Positions 57,098 through 64,000 of a stretch of DNA of 64,000 nt are shown one piece after another; the stretch's first letter is position 1, and each line of letters opens with the position of its first letter. The notes under the pieces were generated by a model, which did not search any database, was not told the DNA's origin, and saw only the letters and a program-made list of their open reading frames with translations. The DNA lies in contig NZ_JAGINO010000016.1 of assembly GCF_017876115.1 (NCBI RefSeq), positions 62,001 to 126,000 on the forward strand. Reading direction: 5' to 3'. This DNA comes from Azospirillum picis (GTDB taxonomy: Bacteria; Pseudomonadota; Alphaproteobacteria; Azospirillales; Azospirillaceae). The position numbers and the translations under genes were made by a program.

Positions 57098-57742
57098 CTA
57101 CCCCCCGGTGAATGCCGTCCAGGTGGCAGCCTGGACGGCGGGGGCGGCCGCTTCATGCTCGCCGCAATCGAGCCGGAGATCCCGGTCGACGATCGGGGCG
57201 TTCACAAAGGCGCAATGGTGGGGAGCGGCCTCGCCCGGATGGGCGTTCGGCCGGAAGTGGCGGCAGGTCACGCACAGGCGCTGGACCGGGATGGCCCCGG
57301 CCTGTTGCAGTGTCCGGATCAGCTTGACCTGGGCCAGCAGGAGATCGGCCTGCTCGCCGGGAGACAACCGCGCCAATGCCGCGGTGACCTGGGTGGCGGC
57401 GGCGGCGAGGGCTTGCCCCTGGGCGGCTCCCTCCTCCGTCAGGCGGGCGATGACGGCGCGTGCGTCGGCAGGATCCGGCGTGCGCCGCAGCAGGGCCTTG
57501 CGTTCGAGCGCGGCCAGCGTGTCGGCCATGCTGGGAGCGGAAACCGACAGGTGCGCCGCGATCTCCTTGGGCCGGAGGCCGGCAGGCCGGGCGGCCAGAA
57601 GCGCCAGCACCTGCGCCTGCGTCGGGTTGAGCCCCGCCTTGCCCGCCGCTGCCCAGAGATCCGCACGCAGCACCAGAGCGATGCGCTCGAAGCCTTCGCG
57701 CAGGCGGGTCAGGACGGGGTCCGGTTTGGGGGCGTGATCCAT
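57098..57742 (-). CDS. MarR-family regulator with Cys-rich C-terminal extension
   Basis: This 214-residue protein has the MarR winged helix (LNPTQAQVLALLAARPAGLR, IAAHLSVSAPSMADTLAALE, ALLRRTPDPADARAVIARLT). Beyond the normal end (about residue 140) it has an extension with CVTC, a further HHC and LDCGEHE, four cysteines and several histidines, which could bind metal, an Fe-S cluster or react with oxidants. A perfect palindrome sits just upstream of its start. The cluster it leads includes a CMD-type thiol protein, so redox sensing is a reasonable inference. Confidence 0.83.
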   Translation of the reverse strand: MDHAPKPDPVLTRLREGFERIALVLRADLWAAAGKAGLNPTQAQVLALLAARPAGLRPKEIAAHLSVSAPSMADTLAALERKALLRRTPDPADARAVIARLTEEGAAQGQALAAAATQVTAALARLSPGEQADLLLAQVKLIRTLQQAGAIPVQRLCVTCRHFRPNAHPGEAAPHHCAFVNAPIVDRDLRLDCGEHEAAAPAVQAATWTAFTGG

Positions 57743-57752
57743 GCGCTTATTA

Positions 57753-57765
57753 ATAGGAGTCCTAT
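57753..57765. promoter_or_regulatory. Palindromic operator upstream of the MarR gene
   Basis: ATAGGA-G-TCCTAT is a perfect 13-bp palindrome, 10 bases before the MarR start, in a conspicuously A+T-rich stretch (57745-57772). Short symmetric sites at this place are typical MarR autoregulation sites. Confidence 0.7.
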
Positions 57766-57865
57766 CTATATCCGTCAAGCGGAATCTGCGCGAGACCTCG
57801 CCCGGTCGGCGCAACCGCCCTCCGGCTCTGCCCAGATCACCGCGATCCGGCGTCCCCGCCTGATA

Positions 57866-58267
57866 TCAGACGAACAGTTCCATGGTCTGCGGCACGTTGC
57901 GCGGGGTTTCTCCGGCCAGGACGGCACGGGCCGCATCGACGGCGGCGAGCAGGCCGCTTTCGGTGAAGGGCTTTGGCAGGCAGCCGATCCCTGCCACCGG
58001 CCCGCCCTTCTTCAGCTCGTCGCGGAAGGAGGTGATGAACAGGCTCGGCACGCCGATCGCGGCAAGATCACGTGCCGCGTCGATGCCGCTGGACCCCTGG
58101 CCGAGATGCACGTCGACCAGCGCCAGATCCGGCTTCTCATCGCCGGCGATCGCCACCGCCTCGCCGGCGGTGGTCGCGGGGCCGCTGACCGTATAGCCGG
58201 CGGTCTCCAAGTAGAACTGCTGTTCCAGGGCGATCAGCACCTCATCTTCCACCAGCAGGATCTTCAT
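57866..58267 (-). CDS. Single-domain response regulator (receiver only)
   Basis: This 133-residue protein is a receiver domain alone: VEDE acidic pocket (Glu7, Asp8), phospho-acceptor Asp52 in LALVDVHLG, Ser/Thr in FITSF, and the lysine in LPKPF. There is no output domain. Its ATG overlaps the kinase TGA (ATGA), so it is translationally coupled to the HWE kinase. It probably acts as a phosphate-accepting switch or shuttle for that kinase, with the CheC-type protein as phosphatase. Confidence 0.92.
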   Translation of the reverse strand: MKILLVEDEVLIALEQQFYLETAGYTVSGPATTAGEAVAIAGDEKPDLALVDVHLGQGSSGIDAARDLAAIGVPSLFITSFRDELKKGGPVAGIGCLPKPFTESGLLAAVDAARAVLAGETPRNVPQTMELFV

Positions 58268-60129
58268 CCCTCGCACTCCGCCGTGGAAGAGGTTTCGAGC
58301 AGGGGCGTCGCTTCCGGCACCGGCAGCGTGATGCTGAAGGTCGTCCCCATGACCGTGGTGTCGATCCCCACCTCCGCCCGGATCTGCCCGGCGAGGCTGG
58401 AAACCAGCCGCATGCCCAGGCTGCGGCTCTTGCGGATATCGAAGTTGGCCGGCAGGCCGGGACCCCGGTCGGAGATGGTCAGGACCAGCGTCTCCGCTTC
58501 GCGGCGGAAGGTCACCGTGACCAGCGCCGGACCATCGCCACGGTGCTTCACCGCATTGGTGATCAGTTCGTTGGCGATCAGGCCCAACGGCGCCGCATGA
58601 TCGATCGGCAGGTCGATCACGTCGGTGCGGACCGAAATGTCGCACATGCTATCGCCGCCGGAGGCACGGCCGAGATCCTCGCACAGCTCCTTCAGGTAGG
58701 TGCCGAACTCGATGGTCTGGAACTGGTCGGCCTGGTAGAGGCGGTTGTGGACGCGGGCGATCGCCTCGATCCGGCTGCGGGCATCCTGGAAATGCACGCG
58801 CACCGTCGCGTCGGGCAGGCTCAGGGTCTGCAGCGTCAGCAGGCTCGACACGAGCTGCAGGCTGTTCTTCACCCGGTGGTTGACTTCGCGCAGCAGGGTC
58901 GACTTCTGGCTGACCAGCTTGCGCAGCGCCGCTTCCATCGACTTGATCTCGGTCACGTCGATGTGCATCAGCACGGCGCCGCCGAACGGGCCGGCCGGCA
59001 TCGGGGCGGCGAGGCAGCGGAACCAATGCTGGCTCGCGGTGACATACTCCGCCGCCACCGGCGGGGCTCCCTCGTCCAGAAGGATGCGCAATCCGTCCAT
59101 GACGGCGTCGGCACGGGGATCGGCCGTGTATCCCTTGCCGCAATGCTCCAGGTAATTGTCGCCGACGATGCAGCCCTGGCCGAGAAAGGTCGTTTCAGGA
59201 CCGGCTTCCGCCCAGGCCCGGTTGACCGACACGATCCGGCCGGAGCGGTCGAGCACGGCGATGAAGGCCGGCAGGGCGTCCAGCGTCGCCTTGGTCTGCT
59301 CGGCGAGCTGGCGCATGGCGAGCGCGCTCGCCCGCAGTTCCTCGCGGGCGCGGCGTCGCTCGGTGATGTCGCGCAGGATGCCGGTGATGAAGCTGCGCCC
59401 CTCCGACTCCCAGCGCGCCATCGAAAGTTCGAGATCGACGGTGCTGCCGTCGCGGCGTCGGCCGGTCAGTTCCACCGGCTGGACGGCGGCGTCGAAGCCG
59501 CCGTTGCCCGGACCGTTGCGCACGGCCATGTCCAGCCAGTCGGGCGACTCCTCGCCCAGCAGGGTCCGCACGCTCTGCCCGATCAGCTCCTCCGGCCGGT
59601 AGTCGAACTGGCGGGCGGCGGCGCCATTCATCCACTGCACCATGCCGCGCGTGTCGGTGGTGATGATGGCGTCGTGGGCGGTGTCGACGATGGCGCGGTG
59701 GCGGGCATCGCGCTGCTCGCGCAGCACACGCTCGCGGTTGACCGCGGCGGTGACGTCGGTCACCTGGATCAGGCAGCGTGCCTCGCCGCCCGGCGGCAGC
59801 GGGCGGATCACCACGTTGTGGACCATCCGCCGCCCGTCGGGCAGCCGCAACGGGAACAGCATCGGGTTCAGCGTGTGCGACAGGACGCCGGGAGCGCCGG
59901 TGGCGAGCGTGTCGCGCACCGCGCTGTGCAGACGCGATTCACGCAGGTTGGGTAAGGCGTCGAACAGCTCATGCCCCAGGATCTGGCGCGCCGGCAGGGC
60001 GGAAGCCTGTTCCATCCAGCCGTTCCAGAAAAGGACATGACAATGGCGGTCCAGAAGCAGGATGCCGGCGTCCAGCGCCCCCAATACATCCAGCGCCCAG
60101 GTCGGCTGTTCAGGCAGAGTGGGGGCCAT
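58264..60129 (-). CDS. PAS-containing HWE/HisKA_2-type histidine kinase
   Basis: This 621-residue soluble kinase has three PAS-type sensor regions (about residues 12-125, 140-265, 275-395), with HDAIITTDTRGMVQWMNGAA and ITGILRDITERRRAREELRA marking the second. The dimerisation/phosphoacceptor box EVNHRVKNSLQLVSSLL places the phospho-histidine at about residue 418. The ATPase domain follows (LIANELITNAVKHRGDG, ISDRGPGLP, GMRLVSSLAGQ). No membrane helix is seen, so it senses an intracellular cue. It overlaps both its upstream CheC-like gene and its downstream receiver gene. Confidence 0.92.
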   Translation of the reverse strand: MAPTLPEQPTWALDVLGALDAGILLLDRHCHVLFWNGWMEQASALPARQILGHELFDALPNLRESRLHSAVRDTLATGAPGVLSHTLNPMLFPLRLPDGRRMVHNVVIRPLPPGGEARCLIQVTDVTAAVNRERVLREQRDARHRAIVDTAHDAIITTDTRGMVQWMNGAAARQFDYRPEELIGQSVRTLLGEESPDWLDMAVRNGPGNGGFDAAVQPVELTGRRRDGSTVDLELSMARWESEGRSFITGILRDITERRRAREELRASALAMRQLAEQTKATLDALPAFIAVLDRSGRIVSVNRAWAEAGPETTFLGQGCIVGDNYLEHCGKGYTADPRADAVMDGLRILLDEGAPPVAAEYVTASQHWFRCLAAPMPAGPFGGAVLMHIDVTEIKSMEAALRKLVSQKSTLLREVNHRVKNSLQLVSSLLTLQTLSLPDATVRVHFQDARSRIEAIARVHNRLYQADQFQTIEFGTYLKELCEDLGRASGGDSMCDISVRTDVIDLPIDHAAPLGLIANELITNAVKHRGDGPALVTVTFRREAETLVLTISDRGPGLPANFDIRKSRSLGMRLVSSLAGQIRAEVGIDTTVMGTTFSITLPVPEATPLLETSSTAECEG

Positions 60130-60784
60130 GCGGCGTTCCGGCAGAAGAGGATTCGGACGCGATGCCCTCGATGAAGGCATGGATCAGTTGCTTTAGCGAT
60201 TCCAGAGACGAAACTCCCATCAGCAAGGCGATGTAGCCGCGGATGCTCCGGCTGCGGATCGTGAAGTCGATATAGAGGAATAGCACGAGTTCATCGGTGT
60301 TCCCCGCCTTATCCTTCAAAATATTCGCGCCGTCGCCGCGCAGCACGGCCGGCAGCGAGATCGTCAGCCTGTCCTTCAGAGCGTTGGCGACGATGACCAG
60401 GCAGCCGTTCAGGATGATGTTGCCGATCTCCGCCAGGGCGTCCTGCTCCAGATCGACGATCTCGGCCAGCGTCAGGTCGCCCCCCAGGACCGCGCGGGCC
60501 AGTTCCAGGCTGTTGGCTTCGGGGAAGATCAGCATGGCGCGGCCGTCGAACGAGCCGCGGAACTGCTGTTCCACCGCGACCAGCCCGTTGCGTTCGCGGG
60601 CCGTCAGGAAGTCCGACGCCTCCTGCCGGCTGACGATGTCTACCGTCGGCACGGACAGCAACACTTGGTCGTTGACCATGCGGCTGAGATGGGTGGCGGC
60701 CCGGCCGACGCCCATGTTCACCAACTCGGTCAGCGCGTCGCGCTCCAGGTCGGCCAGTTCCACCATCGATTGGCGCTCGCCCAT
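60110..60784 (-). CDS. cheC: CheC-type phosphatase with two active-site motifs
   Basis: This 224-residue protein has two copies of the CheC active-site pattern D-x3-E-x2-N-x22-P: Asp16, Glu20, Asn23, Pro46 and Asp115, Glu119, Asn122, Pro145. Both sites look intact. CheC removes phosphate from phosphorylated receiver proteins such as CheY. The gene leads an operon with an HWE kinase and a receiver, and its end overlaps the kinase start by 20 bases. It probably dephosphorylates the partner receiver. The symbol denotes the family, not a proven chemotaxis role. Confidence 0.88.
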   Translation of the reverse strand: MGERQSMVELADLERDALTELVNMGVGRAATHLSRMVNDQVLLSVPTVDIVSRQEASDFLTARERNGLVAVEQQFRGSFDGRAMLIFPEANSLELARAVLGGDLTLAEIVDLEQDALAEIGNIILNGCLVIVANALKDRLTISLPAVLRGDGANILKDKAGNTDELVLFLYIDFTIRSRSIRGYIALLMGVSSLESLKQLIHAFIEGIASESSSAGTPHGPHSA

Positions 60785-61169
60785 TCTTGCTTCGTCTCGG
60801 CCCGAAAACGTACTGCCAGCCGGCGCCGCCCGGCGGTCGCATAAGGAATGTGGCCTATCGACCCGGAAAAAGGCACCCCCGTCAATGTCATATGTTAAGC
60901 CTGCGACGCCATAGCCGGTATAGCCGCACGCTTCTCACAATGGTCAAGCCGGTGACTGGCGGATTGCCCTAAAGACCGCCGCTGCATGAACGAAATCACC
61001 GGCAAGCTGTTGGCGTGCTTGTACAAAGTTGCGCCCGACACGCAACAGGCTTTCCGCACGTCCACCAGACGCCCGGCCGGACATGCGGCCTGGGACTTGT
61101 CTTGCCCGGTATGCCGGTTCCACATAGGTATAGTGCCCACCTGACCACGCGCACAGCAAGGAGACATCG
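60785..61169. other. Divergent spacer between the CheC and DUF2076 genes
   Basis: These 385 bases should hold two divergent promoters. I see no convincing gene: short frames in both directions lack ribosome-binding sites. A TATAGT hexamer near 61129 lies 36 bases before the DUF2076 start and could be its -10 box, but no -35 match at proper spacing is visible. Confidence 0.45.
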
Positions 61170-61958
61170 ATGACCCCCGAGGAACGTACGCTGTTGTCCG
61201 ATCTGTTCCGTCGCCTGCGCGAGGTCGAATCGCAACCACGCGACGGCGAGGCCGAGGACTTCATCCGGCGCTCGGTCCAGGACCAGCCGCTTGCGTCCTA
61301 CTACATGGCGCAGACCGTGCTGGTCCAGCAGCAGGCACTGAGCGCCGCGCAGGGCCGGATCGAGGAGCTTGAGCGGGAGTTGCAGGCGGCACGCGGCCGG
61401 CCGGCTGCGCCCGCGGCTTCCGGCGGCAGCTTCCTGTCGAACGCGCTGGGGCTCGGCCGCAGCCCCTGGCGCGGTGGCGGGCCTTCGGCCTCGCCGCCTC
61501 CGGAGCCGGCCGGCCGCAGCCCGTGGGGATCCCCGCCCCCCGCCCAGGCCGGCGGCGGTTTCGGCCAGCCGCAGGGCACCTATCCGCAGCAGCCCTATCC
61601 GCCGGCCTATCCGCCACAAGGGATGGCGCCCCGCGGCGGCGGGTTCTTCGCGGGAGCGGCGCAGACCGCGGCGGGCGTCGCCGGCGGCATGCTGGCGGCG
61701 AGCGCCATTTCCTCCCTTCTGCATCACTCGCCCGGCCCCTTCGGCAGCGCCATGGCCGGAACCCCGGCCGGCGAGACGATCAACGAGACCGTGATCAACA
61801 ACTATTACGGCGACGACCAGGCGCCGGCACCCGACTTCGACGCGCGGGACGTGACCTACAACGAGCCCGATCCGCCGCAGGCGGATGACGCCTCCTACGA
61901 CGACGGGGGGTCGTTCGATGACGGCGGTGGCGGCAGCGGGGACGATTCCTGGATCTGA
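61170..61958 (+). CDS. DUF2076 family protein
   Basis: This 262-residue protein has the DUF2076 layout: a helical N-terminus (TPEERTLLSDLFRRLREVES, YYMAQTVLVQQQALSAAQGR, IEELERELQAARG), a Pro/Gly-rich middle, a short Gly/Ala hydrophobic segment (FFAGAAQTAAGVAGGMLAAS) and an acidic Asp/Gly-rich tail with NETVINNYYGDD. The function is unknown; some members are annotated as periplasmic ligand-binding sensors without proof. GCAAGGAGAC precedes the ATG. Confidence 0.85.
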   Translation: MTPEERTLLSDLFRRLREVESQPRDGEAEDFIRRSVQDQPLASYYMAQTVLVQQQALSAAQGRIEELERELQAARGRPAAPAASGGSFLSNALGLGRSPWRGGGPSASPPPEPAGRSPWGSPPPAQAGGGFGQPQGTYPQQPYPPAYPPQGMAPRGGGFFAGAAQTAAGVAGGMLAASAISSLLHHSPGPFGSAMAGTPAGETINETVINNYYGDDQAPAPDFDARDVTYNEPDPPQADDASYDDGGSFDDGGGGSGDDSWI

Positions 61959-62141
61959 GACATGGGAGCGGGGATGCCGCAGCCGCAGGGATGCCGCAGC
62001 GGTGTCGCAGCGGCGCGGCTCCCCTGCCGGTGCCTCCCTTGGGGTTTTCCTTGATCAGGGCCTTAACCCCATTGGGCATAGGGTGGTGATTTGCTGGCTC
62101 ACGGCCGGTGTCAGGCCGTGCGACGCCAGAAGGTCCGTTCC

Positions 62142-62405
62142 ATGCCCAAGTCGATGCCCGAACCGATCCACTCCCTCCGTCAGGCCGTCATTCCTGCCGC
62201 CGTGCCCGCCCCGATCACCGTCACGATCGGCCCTTGCACACCCGCACGCGCGCCCAACGGGCGTGTCAAGGTGCCGATGCAGTTGCTGGAGATCGCGCAG
62301 GCGATGTCGGACGAGTGCGACGGCGACCCGATCCGCGTTCTGGACTGCCATGGGCACCAAGCCGCCGTGGTCGGCCGCCAGGATGTCGACGTCGAACTGT
62401 TCTGA
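62142..62405 (+). CDS. Small conserved-looking protein of unknown function
   Basis: This 87-residue protein (ATG at 62142, preceded by AGAAGGT) has strong G/C third-position bias. The C-terminal half, LLEIAQAMSDECDGDPIRVL followed by HQAAVVGRQDVDVELF, looks like a folded alpha/beta unit. I recognise no family. Frames on the other strand look like shadows. Confidence 0.55.
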   Translation: MPKSMPEPIHSLRQAVIPAAVPAPITVTIGPCTPARAPNGRVKVPMQLLEIAQAMSDECDGDPIRVLDCHGHQAAVVGRQDVDVELF

Positions 62406-62749
62406 CCGCCGGCTTCCCCCGGCGCCCCCGGAGCACCCCAGCGCGTCATCCTGCCGCCGCCGGCGCGGTCGCCGCTGCGGATGGCCCGCCCGGACGCATG
62501 CAGCCGGCAGGATACCGGGCAGGCGGTGACCTGGACCGGTGGTGGCGGCAATCCCGCGCTTTCGTCCTCTGGCGGAAATACCGAAGCGTTTCGTAAGATT
62601 CTGTCAACCACACCTCGGTATGTTTGTGCGGCAATCAATGGATTGGCATAGCGGTCCTGGCGGACCGCAGCCTGTCCAGCGGAGCAGCAGAGGCCAATCA
62701 CGCGGGCGGGACGCCCGAATGTGCGCACATTGCCGGAGGGGCTGCACAG
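62406..62749. other. Spacer before the window-end sensor gene
   Basis: This 344-base spacer has a GC-rich first half with several GGC/GCC inverted runs and a slightly A+T-richer stretch at about 62580-62650. It probably carries the promoter of the gene that follows. I see no gene in it. Confidence 0.45.
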
Positions 62750-64000
62750 ATGACGATCAACGAGCGCGACGACACCACCAGGGCGGGACGGCCGCCGGAA
62801 CAGGCGGCTGCCCCACCGCCGGCCAGACGCCTTGGCGTACGGGGCAAGCTGCTGCTTGCCTTCGCCGGAATGGCGGGCATGACCGTCGCGGCCAGCATCG
62901 TCGGGCTCACCTCCTTCTCCGCGGTGGAAGCCCCGCTGACGCGAATCGTCAGCACCGGCCTGCCGGAGATGGAACTGGCCAAGCGCCTGTCCGGGGAAAG
63001 CAGCGGCATCGCCGCGGCCGCACCGGCGCTCGATGCCGCCGTGACACAGCAGGACCGTCAGCGCATCTATGGCGAGATCATGGGCCAGGGCAAGACCCTG
63101 GGCGCGCTGGTGGAGGAACTGGGAAGCCGGCGCCCGAACGACCCGCAGATCACCGAGTTGCGCGGCAAGACACAGGCGCTCGTCAAGACGCTGGAGCGTG
63201 AGAATGCGGCGGTCGAACGCCGGCTGTCGGTGCGCGACAGCCGCGACGCGGCGATGACGGATCTCTCCAAGGGGTATGACGCTTTCCTGACCAACCTGGC
63301 GCCCCTGACCGACCGCGCCGGGGCCACGCTGCGCGGCAAGGGCGAGGCGCTGGATTCCAGCACGGAACGGGACATGGATGCGCTGGGCGACGCCGTCCGC
63401 TCGCTGATCACCATGTTCGAGTTGCGCGGCGACATCGGCGTGGCGTCCGAAGCCCTGACCCGCGCCGGCGGCGCCGACAGCGCCGTCGCGGTCACCCAGC
63501 ACCAGCAATCCTACCTGGAAGCCGCCGCCCGGATGGTCAGCGCCACCGGACAGGTCGCCACCCATCTGAGCCAGGAGACCAACGACGGGCTGGACGCCTT
63601 CTTCAGGCTCGGCGACGGGGCGGACGGCGTGTTCGACCTGCGCCGCCAGGCCCTGGAGCTGCCCGTCGGCACGCCCGAGCGCGACGCGTTGCGGCAGAAG
63701 ATCACCGCGATCCTCGCCGATGCCGCGAGCCGGCAGAAGTCCCTGTTCGAGCAGATGGAATCGCCGCTGATGCGGCTCAAGGCCGGGATCAAGCTGTCGA
63801 GCGTCAACATCCGCTCGCAGACCCGTGACGCGATGCAGGACCTGCTGGGTGACGGGCTGGCCCGCTTCCGGACCTATCTGGAGCTGTCCACCCATGCCGC
63901 CGCCGCGGTGGGTACGCTGAACGAAGCGGCGCAGGCCCCAAGCCTCGACAGGCTGAAGACGCTGGAGGTCCGCTACGCCGCTGCGGCAAAGGCGATGGAC
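62750..64000 (+). CDS. Large membrane sensor protein, N-terminal part (cut by window end)
   Basis: The ATG at 62750 follows GGAGGGG, and the frame stays open for 417 codons to the end of the window. It has a proline/alanine-rich cytoplasmic lead, a first membrane helix at about residues 33-57 (LLLAFAGMAGMTVAASIVGL), and a long helical periplasmic domain with no stop or second helix yet. The layout and the GKLLLAF start resemble the chemoreceptor at 35728 and TorS-type kinases. Whether it ends as a chemoreceptor or a histidine kinase cannot be told. Confidence 0.8.
   Translation, partial: MTINERDDTTRAGRPPEQAAAPPPARRLGVRGKLLLAFAGMAGMTVAASIVGLTSFSAVEAPLTRIVSTGLPEMELAKRLSGESSGIAAAAPALDAAVTQQDRQRIYGEIMGQGKTLGALVEELGSRRPNDPQITELRGKTQALVKTLERENAAVERRLSVRDSRDAAMTDLSKGYDAFLTNLAPLTDRAGATLRGKGEALDSSTERDMDALGDAVRSLITMFELRGDIGVASEALTRAGGADSAVAVTQHQQSYLEAAARMVSATGQVATHLSQETNDGLDAFFRLGDGADGVFDLRRQALELPVGTPERDALRQKITAILADAASRQKSLFEQMESPLMRLKAGIKLSSVNIRSQTRDAMQDLLGDGLARFRTYLELSTHAAAAVGTLNEAAQAPSLDRLKTLEVRYAAAAKAMD

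Overview
The window is very G+C-rich DNA (about two thirds G+C by eye) with tightly packed genes, strong G/C third-position bias and many GTG/TTG start choices. The gene set points to a free-living alphaproteobacterium of the Azospirillum/Rhodospirillales type. It includes a rhizobial-type glycerol ABC importer (GlpSTPQUV), long TorS-like chemoreceptors, an HWE-type histidine kinase, and alphaproteobacterial-style DUF2076, DUF983 and DUF2160 proteins. This is chromosome-like housekeeping and transport DNA. I saw no rRNA, tRNA, CRISPR array, transposase or phage gene.

Region by region. 0-6 kb: a hydratase, a DMT exporter, a DoxX protein, an exported alpha/alpha-toroid protein and a chemoreceptor. 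6-9 kb: uvrC and guaC. 9.4-20.2 kb: a complete glycerol regulon, with glpR divergent from glpD-S-T-P-Q-U-V, then glpK after a strong terminator. 20-25 kb: a MocR-type regulator, an orphan OmpR-type response regulator, and a three-gene envelope cluster (two membrane-anchored coiled-coil proteins and an esterase lipoprotein). 25-31 kb: msrB, a pentapeptide-repeat protein, an orphan BMP-type binding protein, a Bcr/CflA exporter, and an NMT1-type binding protein paired with a DsrE-like protein. 31-35 kb: ispE, an RBBP9-type hydrolase, a methyltransferase divergent from gloB, and a GST. 35.7-38.3 kb: a long chemoreceptor. 38.4-42.5 kb: pstSCAB behind a recognisable Pho box. 42.6-54.9 kb: a methyltransferase, an HD-GYP protein, a VOC protein, a TetA-like exporter, a DUF983 unit, an NmrA-type protein, a YgiQ radical SAM protein, an ABC exporter and an SDR. 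54.9-57.8 kb: a MarR-led operon on the minus strand. 57.9-60.8 kb: a CheC / HWE kinase / single-domain receiver operon. 61-64 kb: a DUF2076 protein, a small unknown protein and a long sensor cut by the window end.

How the parts work together. Glycerol is bound by GlpV, imported by GlpP/GlpQ with the paired ATPases GlpS/GlpT, phosphorylated by GlpK and oxidised by GlpD, under GlpR. Phosphate is taken up by PstSCAB, probably under PhoB. Several signalling proteins (chemoreceptors, CheC, HWE kinase, HD-GYP) suggest a motile, environment-sensing cell.

Most interesting observations. All degenerate ATPase motifs of the GlpS/GlpT pair fall into one composite ATP site. Two families of palindromic intergenic elements are present, one seen in two copies with a compensatory base-pair change, and both touch the stop codon of a neighbouring gene. 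There is also a tandem pair of diverged membrane-anchored coiled-coil paralogues, and an orphan binding protein paired with a DsrE-like protein. I did not find a clear-cut new defence or biosynthetic system.
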